Source: an uncultured Pseudomonadota bacterium
Lineage (GTDB): Bacteria; Pseudomonadota; Alphaproteobacteria; RF32; CAG-239
Length of the DNA: 64,000 bases
Direction of reading: 5' to 3'
Assembly: GCA_902799835.1 (NCBI GenBank)
Contig: CADCCF010000002.1
Location: forward strand, 71,338 to 135,337
Position 1 is the first letter of the stretch. Every line of letters starts with the position of its first letter. Positions 33,830-43,956 of this stretch are shown one piece after another. The position numbers and the translations under genes are program-made. Under the pieces are notes generated by a model that ran no database searches, was not told the DNA's origin, and saw nothing but the letters and a program-made list of their open reading frames with translations.

Positions 33830-35056
33830 CTATATAACCTCACGAAACTGAGCTAACAGTTGCTCTTTGCTCAAGCTGAAACCGGCTTCAATCCATCTTT
33901 TTTCTAATTCTTTGATTAAGTTTCCTATCTGCCTGTTATTCGAGATTCCCAAATCCATAAGGTCTTTTCCGGTTATGGGAAATTTGGGTTTTGCAATGTT
34001 GGATATTTCATCATATATCTTCCATAAATCGTCAGGTGCTTTCATTAGTTCGGCATAAGAGGTAAGCAAAAAGGCTTGGCAAAAATCTTTGCCATAACGA
34101 TAAATCAAATTTAAACGTCCCAAGGGAGTCAACAAATCTTCAAATTTTATCTCAGGATTGCTCAGAGCTAACAATAAATTCTTTTGCCCACGATTTAATT
34201 TCAGTCGCACCGACATATTTTCAGCCCATATATCATTAGGCCGATACAAAATAAACAACTTCACGATTTCTTCATTTTTAATCTTTTGCCCTTTAGCAAT
34301 AGTGTTAAAAAATTCCAAATTATCAATATATTGAGCATTGGGCATGATATAGCTGAGAATGTCATTGCTCTGCATCAAGCGATAGGCTCTTGGAGCGTGA
34401 TAAGTTAAAATAATTTTTAACAATTCATCGCGAATTTTTTCCATCGGTACTTTTTTTAACAATTCGCAATATTCACGACAGGCTTCAATGGCTTTTTTGT
34501 TTGGTTCTTCCAGACCATACATCGAATAAAAACGAAAATATCGCAAAATACGAATAGGATCTTCTTTAATGCGCTGGGCTGCCGAGCCTATAAACCTGAC
34601 ATAACCTTTTTCCAAATCTTCAATGCCGTTATAATAATCAAAAACATTACCTTGTTCGTCAGCATAAACCGCATTGATAGTCAAATCGCGTCGCGAAGCA
34701 TCTTCTTCCCAGTTATCGGTATATTCAACCTGGGTGTTGCCATCTTTATCATCAATATTTTTGAACAAAGAAGATACTTCAATCGTCTTACCATTAATAA
34801 GAACACCGATAGCATTTTGTTTTATTCCCAAAGGAACAGTATCATATCCGGCATCAACACAAGCTTCCATCAATTCTTCAGGGCTTAAGTCGGTAGCCAA
34901 GTTAAGGTCATAACTTTTGACATTTTTCAAGGCATCACGCACTGCGCCACCGACAAAACGCAAAACACCACCATGTCCGGCTACAATATCAAACAGCCTT
35001 AAAATGTCGGGATCATTGGTCAGTTTATCAATATTAAGATAGTTGCTTCGGATCAT
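33830..35056 (-). CDS. CCA tRNA nucleotidyltransferase / poly(A) polymerase family
   Basis: The 408-residue protein belongs to the class II nucleotidyltransferases that add or repair the CCA end of tRNA, or polyadenylate RNA. FVGGAVRDALKN (residues 35-44), RRDLTINAVYAD near residue 125 and RIKEDPIRILRYFRF near residue 163 are family motifs. The catalytic DxD motif reads DLN (Asp50, Asn52), so the second Asp is replaced by Asn. That could weaken or alter catalysis. The rest of the gene is intact. Confidence 0.88.
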   Translation of the reverse strand: MIRSNYLNIDKLTNDPDILRLFDIVAGHGGVLRFVGGAVRDALKNVKSYDLNLATDLSPEELMEACVDAGYDTVPLGIKQNAIGVLINGKTIEVSSLFKNIDDKDGNTQVEYTDNWEEDASRRDLTINAVYADEQGNVFDYYNGIEDLEKGYVRFIGSAAQRIKEDPIRILRYFRFYSMYGLEEPNKKAIEACREYCELLKKVPMEKIRDELLKIILTYHAPRAYRLMQSNDILSYIMPNAQYIDNLEFFNTIAKGQKIKNEEIVKLFILYRPNDIWAENMSVRLKLNRGQKNLLLALSNPEIKFEDLLTPLGRLNLIYRYGKDFCQAFLLTSYAELMKAPDDLWKIYDEISNIAKPKFPITGKDLMDLGISNNRQIGNLIKELEKRWIEAGFSLSKEQLLAQFREVI

Positions 35057-35156
35057 TTTAAAATTTCAGTTAAAAACTTTTTTTTGAAGTTAACATTTTT
35101 TATATATTTTGCAATTATTATTATAACAAATTCAACCGCTTTTATGGATAAATATA

Positions 35157-35666
35157 ATGAAAAAATTAACAATTTACACTCTTGCAACTATATTTTGTGC
35201 AAATATAGCCTATGCTGCTTCTCCCAAGGTGTTGGGCGAGTATGGCGACTGGATAGCTTATTACTATCGTGATAATTCCGGTCCGGTTTGCTATATGGCT
35301 TCAACTCCCAAAAAAGATGAAGGAAAATATACTTCACGCGGCGATATTTATGTGGTTGTAACTCATCGTCCCAATGAAAAAAGCTATGATGTTGTAACTG
35401 TTAATGCCGGATATACCTATAAACCGGCTGCTCCGGTCAAGATAAAAATCGGCGCATCCACATTTGGCGAAGATGATTTGTTTACCAATGGCGGCAAGGC
35501 TTGGGCGGTGACCAGTGATGTTGATAAAAAAATTGTCAACGCTATGAAGCGCGGAAGTCGCATGATTATTGACGGCACATCTTCCAAAGGTACATTAACC
35601 AAAGACACCTATTCTTTGGATGGTTTTTCTTCCGCATACAAAGCTATAAGTAACAAGTGCAAATAA
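35157..35666 (+). CDS. Invasion-associated locus B (IalB) family protein
   Basis: This 169-residue exported protein has a signal peptide (MKKLTIYTLATIFCANIAYAA). The beta-rich domain typical of the IalB family follows, with VLGEYGDWIAYYYRDNSGPV, CYMASTPKK and the C-terminal SLDGFSSAYKAISNKCK with the paired Cys. The family is widespread in alphaproteobacteria and thought to act in the periplasm. Its stop overlaps the rlmN start by one base, so the two are coupled. Confidence 0.88.
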   Translation: MKKLTIYTLATIFCANIAYAASPKVLGEYGDWIAYYYRDNSGPVCYMASTPKKDEGKYTSRGDIYVVVTHRPNEKSYDVVTVNAGYTYKPAAPVKIKIGASTFGEDDLFTNGGKAWAVTSDVDKKIVNAMKRGSRMIIDGTSSKGTLTKDTYSLDGFSSAYKAISNKCK

Positions 35667-36733
35667 TGAAAGACTTAGTAGGATTATCCAAAGAAGAATT
35701 GCAGGCAGAGATTGCCGCTATTGGTGAAAAGCCATTTCGTGCCAAACAACTATGGCAATGGATCTATTTTCATGGTGAAACTGATTTTGCTAAAATGAGC
35801 AATTTTTCAAAGCCTTTACGAGAAAAATTGCAACAACATTATGTTATTTCACGTCCTAAAATTGTTACCGAGCAGCGATCATCGGATGGGACTCATAAAT
35901 GGCTTTTAGAGTTTTCAGACGGCGAACGCATAGAAACGGTCTATATACCTGAAGAAGATCGCGGGGCGGTTTGTATATCAACGCAAGTCGGGTGTGCGGT
36001 GGGGTGTAAGTTTTGCCACACCGGAAGCCAAAAGATTACTCGCAACCTGACTGCAGGTGAAATTGTTGCTCAGTTTATGGTTGCCCGTGATGCATATGGT
36101 GAATGGCCGTCGCCTACTAATGAAACACGTTATCTTTCCAATATTGTGGTAATGGGAATGGGCGAGCCTTTGCACAACAAGTCTGAGGTATTTAAGGCTC
36201 TTAAAATATTATCAGACGGCGATGGAATTGCTATTTCGAAACGTCGCATAACCTTGTCAACTTCAGGTATTGTGCCGCATATTGAAGCTGTGGCTGAGGA
36301 ATTAGGTGTAAAATTGGCAATAAGTTTGCACGCTCCAACCGATGAAAAACGTTCGGCTATTATGCCGATTAACAATAAATATTCGATTGAACAAGTTTTG
36401 GAGGCTTGCCAAAAATATCAGGCTATCATGGGCATGAGCCGTATGATAACTTTTGAATATTTAATGCTTAAAGATTTTAACGATACTCCTGAAGATGCAC
36501 GTTTACTGATTTCTTTGATGAAAAAGTATAAATTGGGAGCAAAATTCAATCTTATTCCTTTCAATCCATGGCCGGGATGTGATTTTCAGCCCAGTTCCAA
36601 CAATAAAGTGCATGCTTTTTCTAAAATATTGGAACAGGCCGGTTATGAAGCTCCGATTAGGGTAGCGCGTGGGCAAGATATATTGGCTGCATGCGGACAA
36701 TTAAAGAGCAAAAATTTAACAAAATTAACATAA
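35666..36733 (+). CDS. rlmN: Dual-specificity RNA methyltransferase RlmN
   Basis: RlmN is a radical-SAM enzyme that methylates C2 of A2503 in 23S rRNA and A37 of some tRNAs. The start at 35666 is inside the ialB stop (TAATG). The 355-residue protein has the radical-SAM motif CAVGCKFCHTG, the methylated Cys in DILAACGQL near the C-terminus, and VVMGMGEPLHN. The ialB-rlmN order is common in alphaproteobacteria. Confidence 0.96.
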   Translation: MKDLVGLSKEELQAEIAAIGEKPFRAKQLWQWIYFHGETDFAKMSNFSKPLREKLQQHYVISRPKIVTEQRSSDGTHKWLLEFSDGERIETVYIPEEDRGAVCISTQVGCAVGCKFCHTGSQKITRNLTAGEIVAQFMVARDAYGEWPSPTNETRYLSNIVVMGMGEPLHNKSEVFKALKILSDGDGIAISKRRITLSTSGIVPHIEAVAEELGVKLAISLHAPTDEKRSAIMPINNKYSIEQVLEACQKYQAIMGMSRMITFEYLMLKDFNDTPEDARLLISLMKKYKLGAKFNLIPFNPWPGCDFQPSSNNKVHAFSKILEQAGYEAPIRVARGQDILAACGQLKSKNLTKLT

Positions 36734-36791
36734 TTTTTACCATAAAACAGTGTTATAATAAAAAGTGTTACGATAGCAAGAGGAGGGGGCT

Positions 36792-38351
36792 ATGCGAAAA
36801 GTTTTGTTTGCCGGAGCTATTTGTAGTGCGTTGTTTGTTTCTTCAGCGACGTCTGCTAAAATTACTCCTATTCAGCAATATAATTTTGGAGAGTTAAATC
36901 TTCAAAGTAATTTTAATTGTGAAGATACGGATGGATATTATTCTTCCGAACCGAGTGGTTACCAATGTAGCAAAAAGAATATTAAAGGGCATGAATGTTA
37001 TTATAATTGTACTTTAGTTTGTAACAGTAGCGATTATCCTTATACGGAAAGCAATTGTGCAACCGCTGAGCATGGCTTATTAGGTGGTGATTCTTGTACA
37101 GTTGAAGGCGTAACTCGCTATAAAACCTGTTCGTGTTCCAGTGACTACACAACCTGCGATTCACCCAAAATTCACTCGGATGAAGTTTGTACAGCTGATG
37201 GAGTCGCCAAATATAAGAACTGCGCTTGTCCGGCGGAATATCAATATGCATGTGATGGAGCTAACCAAACCGGTAGCGGACAATCTTGTGATGGAAGATA
37301 TACGGCATGTAATACGACTTGCCCAGGATCTTACAATAAACTATGTGATGGCATCGGAGAAGTGGGTGTAGGCTCACAATGTGGCGGAAAATATCAAAGT
37401 TGCACTTGTGCTAACACTTATCAAACTTGTGGTGGTACAGGAGTTGTAGGGATAGGGCAAGCATGTACGACAGATGGTGTCAACAAGTACGCTTCTTGTG
37501 GTTGCTCAAGCAATTACAACTATTGTGCAAGTAATCAAACTGGCGTAGGTACACCATGTACTGCAGATGGTGGAAATAAATACACCAGTTGTGAAACAGT
37601 TCCGGAATGTTCTGCAGGTAAAATTTTGGCCGATGATATGAATTGTTATTCACAATTGCCTGCAGGCAGAACAGCTATAGGTGTTATGTTTACTGAGGAT
37701 TTGGCGGTTGATATTGCGGCAGTTTCAAGTAACACTTCAACTTATACAGCCGAATTCAGTACCGAAGCTATGAGCTGCAATTATTCTACTGATTATAGTT
37801 TTGGGGCAAACGGAAAGCCTTGTAACTTTTTGCAGGGGTATCATATGGGCGTTTCCTCCAGTAGCAGACCTTATTCATGCTATTGTTATGAAACTGGACA
37901 GTATGAAACTTATAAGGCTAATGCCGTGACTACTGTAAGTAATCCTAAAGGAAAAACAGATACAGCTACTTTTGTAACAAGATTTGGCAGTACCAGCTAT
38001 GGAGGCAATACTTTTTCTGGAACACCTTTCCATAGATGTTACAATAAAACAACGTCAGGGTTAGCAGCTCACAGTTGGTTTTTACCGGCTGTAGGTGATA
38101 TTATTGCTCTAAAGAATAATTTGTCTGCAGTTAACAATGGGCTGGAAGCGGTTGGAGGTTTAACTATTTCAAACGGCACCAGTAGCGGTTGTGGAGTAGA
38201 TGCAATGAATTCATCAACTCCGCAATATGGTTATGTTTCGAGCAGCGGTAGCGCTTGGTCCTCAGCTTACTTTGCCAGAACCGGAACAGTTACAAACGGA
38301 CAAGGTAATACTCGTTGTATTATATCTCGAGCATTAACCACTGCAAACTAA
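36792..38351 (+). CDS. Cysteine-rich repeat secreted protein, 519 aa
   Basis: A signal peptide (MRKVLFAGAICSALFVSSAT) leads into about 230 residues with five or six imperfect Cys repeats of ~35-40 residues. The unit is roughly CxCxxxYxxC, a Gly-rich turn, GxxC, then KYxxC, with phrases such as CTADGVAKYKNC and CTTDGVNKYASC. The C-terminal ~220 residues contain HSWFLPAVGDIIALKNN and a YGYVSSSGSAWSS stretch. These resemble the DUF1566/Lcl-type C-terminal domain of surface proteins. It probably acts on the cell surface with many disulfides. GAGGAGGGGG precedes the ATG. Confidence 0.7.
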   Translation: MRKVLFAGAICSALFVSSATSAKITPIQQYNFGELNLQSNFNCEDTDGYYSSEPSGYQCSKKNIKGHECYYNCTLVCNSSDYPYTESNCATAEHGLLGGDSCTVEGVTRYKTCSCSSDYTTCDSPKIHSDEVCTADGVAKYKNCACPAEYQYACDGANQTGSGQSCDGRYTACNTTCPGSYNKLCDGIGEVGVGSQCGGKYQSCTCANTYQTCGGTGVVGIGQACTTDGVNKYASCGCSSNYNYCASNQTGVGTPCTADGGNKYTSCETVPECSAGKILADDMNCYSQLPAGRTAIGVMFTEDLAVDIAAVSSNTSTYTAEFSTEAMSCNYSTDYSFGANGKPCNFLQGYHMGVSSSSRPYSCYCYETGQYETYKANAVTTVSNPKGKTDTATFVTRFGSTSYGGNTFSGTPFHRCYNKTTSGLAAHSWFLPAVGDIIALKNNLSAVNNGLEAVGGLTISNGTSSGCGVDAMNSSTPQYGYVSSSGSAWSSAYFARTGTVTNGQGNTRCIISRALTTAN

Positions 38352-38360
38352 ATGCTGATT

Positions 38361-38399
38361 AAAAAAATAGCGGTTATCATGAGATAGCCGCTATTTTTA
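38361..38399. terminator. Bidirectional terminator between the Cys-rich gene and clpB
   Basis: AAAATAGCGGTTATC pairs with GATAGCCGCTATTTT around ATGA. It serves two convergent genes. Confidence 0.85.
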
Positions 38400-38408
38400 G
38401 TGAAATTA

Positions 38409-41000
38409 TTATTTCTTTTCTTTGGCCTTGGTTATTTCCAGTCCTCCATTAAGGACAATTATCTCAGCAGTGTCATTATCTTTAATATCGCCATTAATAA
38501 TTTTAACCGCCAACTTGTTTTCAATATTATTTTTGAGTAGGCGCTTGAGTGGACGAGCACCATAGACCGGATCATAACCATTATTGACAATCCATACAAA
38601 AGCGGTGTCATGTACTTTAAGCTTTATATTACGCGAGCTTAAACGTTTTTCGATATTGGCAATCTGAATTTGTGCTATTTCTTTGATTGCGCTCTTATCC
38701 AAACGATGAAATATGGTTATTTCATCAATTCGGTTGATAAATTCCGGACGGAAAGCGCCTTTAACGATATCCATAACTTGAGCACGAACTTTCTTGCCAT
38801 CATCAGCCCCACTGACATTGCTTAAGATCTCTGATCCGAGGTTCGAGGTCATGATGATCAAAGTATTCTTAAAATCTACTGTGCGACCTTTGCCGTCAGT
38901 CAGTCTGCCGTCATCAAGTACTTGCAGTAAAATGTTAAAGACATCAGGATGAGCCTTTTCCACCTCGTCAAACAAAATAACTTGATAAGGGCGACGACGC
39001 ACCGCTTCAGTTAAAAATCCGCCTTCTTCATATCCTACATATCCCGGAGGAGAACCGATTAAACGTGCAACAGCGTGCTTTTCCATGTATTCCGACATAT
39101 CAACTCGCAAAATAGCACGTTCATCATTAAACAAAAATTCAGCTACAGCTTTGCTAAGTTCTGTCTTGCCCACACCGGTTGGTCCAAGGAATAAAAATGA
39201 TCCAATTGGTTGGTTAGCGTCAGAAATGCCGGCTCTTGAACGTCGAATTGCATTGGCTATGGCCGAAATAGCCTCTTTTTGCCCAACTACACGACGGCTG
39301 AGATACTCCTCCATTTTAAGTAATTTTTCTTTTTCGCCGGTCAACATTTTGTCAACCGGAATACCGGTGCGTTTTGATACAACATGAGCAATATCTTCTT
39401 CGGTAACAGTCTCAGAAAAGGAACTTTTTTTGTTGCCGTTAAGTTTTTCAGCTTCGGCGATTTTCTTTTCCAAATCCGGAATTATGCTATATTGCAGTTC
39501 CCCAGCACGCTCAAATTTACCTTCTCTTTTGGCGATATCGACTTCAATTTTGGCCTTATCAAGTTTGTCTTTTAAAACCGTAAAATCTGCCAAGTCGCGC
39601 TTATTCTTCTGCCATTTATCTTCCATCGCGGAAGCTTTGCTTTGCAAGGCACTAATTTCATAATTAATGCTTTGTAATCTTTCTTTTGATCTAGCGTCGG
39701 TTTCTTTGCCTAAGGCTGCCGCTTCAATTTTAAGCTGAGTTATTTTTCTATCCAATTCATCCAAATCTTCTGGTTTTGAATCAATAGCCATACGCAAGGC
39801 GCTTGCAGCCTCATCCATCAAATCAATAGCCTTATCCGGTAAAAATCTGTCATTTATGTACCTATCAGATAAGGTTGCCGCCGCCAATAGAGCATTGTCG
39901 GAAATTTTTACTCCGTGGTGCAGTTCAAATTTCTCCTTTATACCGCGCAAAATTGAAACAGTATCTTCAACAGTAGGTTCGGCTACATAAATTTCTTGGA
40001 AACGTCGAGCTAATGCTGCATCTTTTTCAATGTATTTTTTATACTCATTTAAGGTGGTTGCTCCCATACAATGCAACTCGCCACGCGCCAAAGCCGGTTT
40101 CAATAAATTGGAAGCATCCATAGAACCTTCAGCTGCTCCAGCACCAACAAGAGTATGCATCTCATCAATAAAAAGTATTATTTCGCCTTGAGCGGCCTCA
40201 ATATCTTTCAAAACGGCCTTTAAGCGTTCCTCAAATTCACCTCGGAATTTTGCACCAGCAATCAAGGCGCCTAAATCCAATGATAACAAACGCTTTCCCT
40301 GTAGGCTTTCCGGTACATCATTATTGATTATACGATTAGCCAAACCTTCGACAATAGCTGTCTTACCAACTCCGGGTTCACCGATTAGCACAGGGTTGTT
40401 TTTGGTGCGCCGAGACAAAACTTGAACGGCCCGCCTGATTTCTTGTTCACGCCCGATAACCGGATCAAGTTTTCCTTCTTTAGCACGTTGGGTTACATCA
40501 ATGGTAAATTTTTTCAGAGCATCAAAAGTGTCTTCAGCTGTCTGACTTTCAGCCAAACGTCCCTGTCTGTACTCATTAATAGCTGCATTAAGTTTAGTTG
40601 CATCTAATCCGGCCTTGGATAAAATAGCAAAAGCATCGCTATTGGGATTAATTGTCAAAGCTTGCAACAAACGCTCTACTGTTACAAATTTATCATTAGC
40701 TTTGTCTGCTAACTTTTCAGCCTCTTGCATGGTATAGGTAAATTCTTGACTCATTAGTGTTTGTACAGCTCCGCCGGCTACTTGGGGCAATTTTGCGATT
40801 TCGGCATCGACACCTTCTTTGGCTAAAGCAACAGAAGCTCCAGCTTTTGTGAGCAAATCATCAATAATCGGATTTTTGGTGTTTAAAAGAGCTTTTAACA
40901 AATGCAATGGTGTAACATATTGATTCTTAGCCGCCACTGCCATATTAACGGTCTTTTCAATAATGTCTTTTGATTTATCGGTAAGTTTTTCAAAATCCAT
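38409..41000 (-). CDS. clpB: ATP-dependent disaggregase ClpB
   Basis: ClpB rescues aggregated proteins with the DnaK system. The 863-residue protein has the N-domain ([16 protein letters not shown]), the first AAA+ domain with [15 protein letters not shown], the middle coiled coil (residues about 400-520), and the second AAA+ domain with [19 protein letters not shown] and [24 protein letters not shown] precedes the ATG. The upstream region carries a CTTG...CCTATAT element as in dnaK. Confidence 0.98.
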   Translation of the reverse strand: MDFEKLTDKSKDIIEKTVNMAVAAKNQYVTPLHLLKALLNTKNPIIDDLLTKAGASVALAKEGVDAEIAKLPQVAGGAVQTLMSQEFTYTMQEAEKLADKANDKFVTVERLLQALTINPNSDAFAILSKAGLDATKLNAAINEYRQGRLAESQTAEDTFDALKKFTIDVTQRAKEGKLDPVIGREQEIRRAVQVLSRRTKNNPVLIGEPGVGKTAIVEGLANRIINNDVPESLQGKRLLSLDLGALIAGAKFRGEFEERLKAVLKDIEAAQGEIILFIDEMHTLVGAGAAEGSMDASNLLKPALARGELHCMGATTLNEYKKYIEKDAALARRFQEIYVAEPTVEDTVSILRGIKEKFELHHGVKISDNALLAAATLSDRYINDRFLPDKAIDLMDEAASALRMAIDSKPEDLDELDRKITQLKIEAAALGKETDARSKERLQSINYEISALQSKASAMEDKWQKNKRDLADFTVLKDKLDKAKIEVDIAKREGKFERAGELQYSIIPDLEKKIAEAEKLNGNKKSSFSETVTEEDIAHVVSKRTGIPVDKMLTGEKEKLLKMEEYLSRRVVGQKEAISAIANAIRRSRAGISDANQPIGSFLFLGPTGVGKTELSKAVAEFLFNDERAILRVDMSEYMEKHAVARLIGSPPGYVGYEEGGFLTEAVRRRPYQVILFDEVEKAHPDVFNILLQVLDDGRLTDGKGRTVDFKNTLIIMTSNLGSEILSNVSGADDGKKVRAQVMDIVKGAFRPEFINRIDEITIFHRLDKSAIKEIAQIQIANIEKRLSSRNIKLKVHDTAFVWIVNNGYDPVYGARPLKRLLKNNIENKLAVKIINGDIKDNDTAEIIVLNGGLEITKAKEKK

Positions 41001-41032
41001 GATTTTTGTCTCCCATACATCTTCTAATATAT

Positions 41033-41063
41033 AATATAGGAAATAGTATAGTTAAAAATCAAG
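41033..41063 (-). promoter_or_regulatory. Candidate heat-shock (sigma-32) promoter of clpB
   Basis: On the minus strand CTTG is followed after 19 bases by CCTATATT. The same elements, with an 18-base gap, precede dnaK (3368-3397). Confidence 0.5.
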
Positions 41064-41077
41064 AGACTTTTTGTAAT

Positions 41078-42217
41078 TTATTGTTTAGCGTGCAAATTTA
41101 TAACGGCAATATCAGCAGGTGCCAGTAAACGCATGTTCGGGCCTAAGGTGCCAGCGCCGCGCGAAACAAACAAATCAATATCATTAACTTTGTATGTTCC
41201 GGCTAAATAATGGTTAAGTTTTTGGACAAACCAGTGAACGGGGAAAAACTGACCGCCATGTGTGCGCCCTGACAAAACAATGTCAAACAATTCTTTAGAC
41301 AAAGCATCTACAATCAAAGGTGAATGAGATAACAAAACTCGATAATTTTCTTTTTTTGATTTATAGATTGTACGCCATAAATTTATTCTTTCAGCCATAG
41401 TAGAATAATCAGGAATTCCAGCTATGAATATATTAGCAACTTTGATTGTCGCTCCGCCGTTAAATAAAAAGGTTATTCCTCGCTGTTCAAAAGCCTTTTT
41501 CGCATCATAAACATTGTTATAATATTCATGATCTCCCATGATTGCGTAAATACCATAGGGAGCGCTTAACTCGCGCAATTCATCTAATAGACTGTTTATC
41601 TTGTTTATGCTATCCCCAATCGTGTCGCCTGTAAGTACTATGGCATCAGGGGATAGAGCATTTACTTGATCTACAATACTTTTAATTCGATCTTTAGAAG
41701 TCGTCCTCGATATATGTAGATCGCTTATTTGTACAATCTTCACATTATTTTTTATCTTATCACTGTAAAAATCTAATTCTTCTACATAAGGCAACTTATT
41801 GGCTTGCCAAGCGGCATAGATGCAAATTACAAAACTCAAAACAATTACAGTTAAATTGGCTTTATTCAATTTATCACTGTTATTGGGATCCCATTCCCAA
41901 GAAGCTTTATCAAATAATTTTAATAGTCTGAATAAAATAAACCAAAAAATATCACGCAGCATCAAACAAATAAATAAAATGAACATAAACGCCAGCATGC
42001 AATAAAAAATCTGATGCAACGAAGTATATGTCATATCGGTGACAAGATCATACTTTCCGACAAAATATAATATTGGAGCTCCAAACCATCCAATTACAAC
42101 TAATGCAATAACAGAATTTTTGATAACAGGACCAAAATCACTATAACCAACCAAGTTCTTTATGGTTATCATGGAGCAAGCAGCTGCTATTATAACAAAA
42201 GCCAATATTACAGACAT
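41078..42217 (-). CDS. Membrane metallophosphoesterase with altered metal site
   Basis: The first ~145 residues hold about four membrane segments, and a calcineurin-like phosphoesterase domain follows, as in YkuE/YaeI relatives. The motifs read QISDLHIS, LTGDTIGD, IMGDHEYY, LLSHSP and LSGRTHGGQ. The usual GNH(D/E) is GDHE and the usual GHTH is GRTH. Two ligands of the second metal are thus replaced (Asn to Asp, His to Arg). AAAGGGAT precedes the ATG. It follows the DUF4167 gene on the same strand. Confidence 0.85.
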   Translation of the reverse strand: MSVILAFVIIAAACSMITIKNLVGYSDFGPVIKNSVIALVVIGWFGAPILYFVGKYDLVTDMTYTSLHQIFYCMLAFMFILFICLMLRDIFWFILFRLLKLFDKASWEWDPNNSDKLNKANLTVIVLSFVICIYAAWQANKLPYVEELDFYSDKIKNNVKIVQISDLHISRTTSKDRIKSIVDQVNALSPDAIVLTGDTIGDSINKINSLLDELRELSAPYGIYAIMGDHEYYNNVYDAKKAFEQRGITFLFNGGATIKVANIFIAGIPDYSTMAERINLWRTIYKSKKENYRVLLSHSPLIVDALSKELFDIVLSGRTHGGQFFPVHWFVQKLNHYLAGTYKVNDIDLFVSRGAGTLGPNMRLLAPADIAVINLHAKQ

Positions 42218-42237
42218 AATATCCCTTTACCGTTCAT

Positions 42238-42744
42238 CTATTCGTTAGCAATGTTTTCATTATCTTCTTTTTTTTGTCTCGACTTGTAAACGCGATGCGT
42301 TTTGGGTTCGACGGACTTTTCCTCGGTTATTTCAATTACTTTGAAAGATTTTTTTGGTTTTGTTTCAACCAAAGTGCTACCGACATCACTATCCTGAGAA
42401 GTCTTATTAGTGTCATTTTCAACTGCTTCAGCGGTAGAATCCTCGCTCGTGTTAGTAATTGTCTCACTATCAACAGAAGAATTTGTCTCTTTAGGTTCAA
42501 AACGTTGCTTGCGTTCATTTATTTCAGTTACAATTTTGCGATAATGTTCGGCGTACTGGCGAAATACTTCAGCTTCAACATAATCGCCATTGCCATGAGC
42601 TTCTTTAGCCAAGTCATTATAGCGTTTGATAAGATCCAAAGCTGTACCGCTGCATTTTCCTGCCGGAGAAACACTGTCAAACTTGTAATTTAGAGAATAT
42701 CCCTGATTATTATAGCTATTATTGCGAAATTTATTTTTTTTCAT
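42238..42744 (-). CDS. DUF4167 domain protein
   Basis: This 168-residue protein carries the alphaproteobacterial DUF4167 domain in residues about 30-75 (GTALDLIKRYNDLAKEAHGN, GDYVEAEVFRQYAEHYRKIV). A basic N-terminus and a long low-complexity acidic tail flank it. It lies next to prmC, its conserved neighbour in the class. A role with RNA or ribosomes is often suspected but not shown. A short GCGCT...AGCGC hairpin lies in its leader. Confidence 0.85.
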   Translation of the reverse strand: MKKNKFRNNSYNNQGYSLNYKFDSVSPAGKCSGTALDLIKRYNDLAKEAHGNGDYVEAEVFRQYAEHYRKIVTEINERKQRFEPKETNSSVDSETITNTSEDSTAEAVENDTNKTSQDSDVGSTLVETKPKKSFKVIEITEEKSVEPKTHRVYKSRQKKEDNENIANE

Positions 42745-42870
42745 AAAACACTACCATATAAGGCGCTCTATAATTAGCGCAGTTAAAAACATAAAAACAG
42801 AAAATTGCGCGGCACACCAATTTAACACCACATTTATGGGCATAATAACCAAAAATTTATTAAAAGCAAA

Positions 42871-43731
42871 TCATTTTTTTAAAATTATACAGCGGTCAAT
42901 ATTGTTTAAATCTTTTAAGATATTTAAGCATTTTATTTTGTATTTGTCAGCTATTTGTTCAATTTGTCTTAGTTGCTGCCCATCACCGGCCTCTAATATA
43001 ATCACACCATTTGGCTTTAGTAATTTTTGTGATAATTGTAAAATTCGATCATAGTCCTTTAATCCATCAATTCCTCCATCTAAAGCAATTAACGGATCAA
43101 ATTCTTTTACTTCTCTATCCAATTTAGCAATTTCTGAAGTGATAATATACGGTGGATTGCTTACCACCATATCAAAAGGAGCATAATTACTAAGTTTTTC
43201 AATTATATCTTCATCAAACCAGCTGGTTTTGAGCAGATTTAGGCGATTGGGTTCTATCTTAAGGCTTTCAGCATTAATGTCTGTTATGGCTAAGGCTGCT
43301 TCGGAAATGTCCACTCCCACTCCGGTAATACAAGGTAAATCAGCTAAAATAGACAATATAATACAACCTGAACCAACCCCAAATTCCAAAATATTTGCAC
43401 TTTTAATCGGGGCTAATAATTCTATGGCTTTTTCTACCAAAATTTCCGTGTCACATCTTGGCGAAAGCACATCATCAGATACTACAAAGTCATATTTATA
43501 GAACCCTTTTTTGCCGATAATTTTATCAATCGGACGGTAAGCTAATCTTTCTTTTAACATGTTGTCTAAAAGAGCTACCTGATGTTCATTTATTTCTACA
43601 TTTGGGGATATATTTTTCGGCTCAATTCCTAAAATATGAGCAAGAAGCAATTTTATCTCAAAAGCAGACGAATCAATGCCGTTTTGTAACAGCATTTTCA
43701 GTCTGTCATTTATCAAATCATTAATATTCAA
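42871..43731 (-). CDS. prmC: Peptide chain release factor N5-glutamine methyltransferase
   Basis: PrmC methylates the Gln of the GGQ motif in release factors 1 and 2. The 286-residue protein has the helical N-domain, the SAM loop NILEFGVGSGCIILSILAD and the catalytic NPPY in VVSNPPYI. The start is TTG at 43731 with GAGGAAG close before it. prfA, often the upstream neighbour, is absent; a 55-residue gene takes that position. Confidence 0.95.
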   Translation of the reverse strand: MNINDLINDRLKMLLQNGIDSSAFEIKLLLAHILGIEPKNISPNVEINEHQVALLDNMLKERLAYRPIDKIIGKKGFYKYDFVVSDDVLSPRCDTEILVEKAIELLAPIKSANILEFGVGSGCIILSILADLPCITGVGVDISEAALAITDINAESLKIEPNRLNLLKTSWFDEDIIEKLSNYAPFDMVVSNPPYIITSEIAKLDREVKEFDPLIALDGGIDGLKDYDRILQLSQKLLKPNGVIILEAGDGQQLRQIEQIADKYKIKCLNILKDLNNIDRCIILKK

Positions 43732-43743
43732 AACTTCCTCAAA

Positions 43744-43911
43744 TTATCCATTTTGGTTTGGTGCTTTTGCTAATGGTTGTTTAGTTGTAGTACTACCATT
43801 GGTTACTGCATCATGAACTTTAATTTTTAAGCGAGATATAAAGTTTTTAACGTCACCCATAGTTCTTTTATTATCTTGAGGAGTCGGCTCTTTATAATTG
43901 TAATCTGTCAT
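43744..43911 (-). CDS. Small hypothetical protein, 55 aa
   Basis: ATG at 43911 with GGAG and AAGGT upstream. The product is polar and basic (begins MTDYNYKEPTPQDNKRTMGD, then VKNFISRLKIKVHDAV). It ends 12 bases before the prmC start, so prmC translation may be coupled to it. No family recognised. Confidence 0.55.
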   Translation of the reverse strand: MTDYNYKEPTPQDNKRTMGDVKNFISRLKIKVHDAVTNGSTTTKQPLAKAPNQNG

Positions 43912-43956
43912 GACCTTATCTCCATTACTTAAATTTTGTCTATTTATGTCAGTGTA

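Noticed and set aside
36792..38351. CRISPR or other regular DNA repeats in the Cys-rich gene
   Set aside because: The periodicity is at protein level. The nucleotide units vary in length and sequence, with no constant repeat and spacer.
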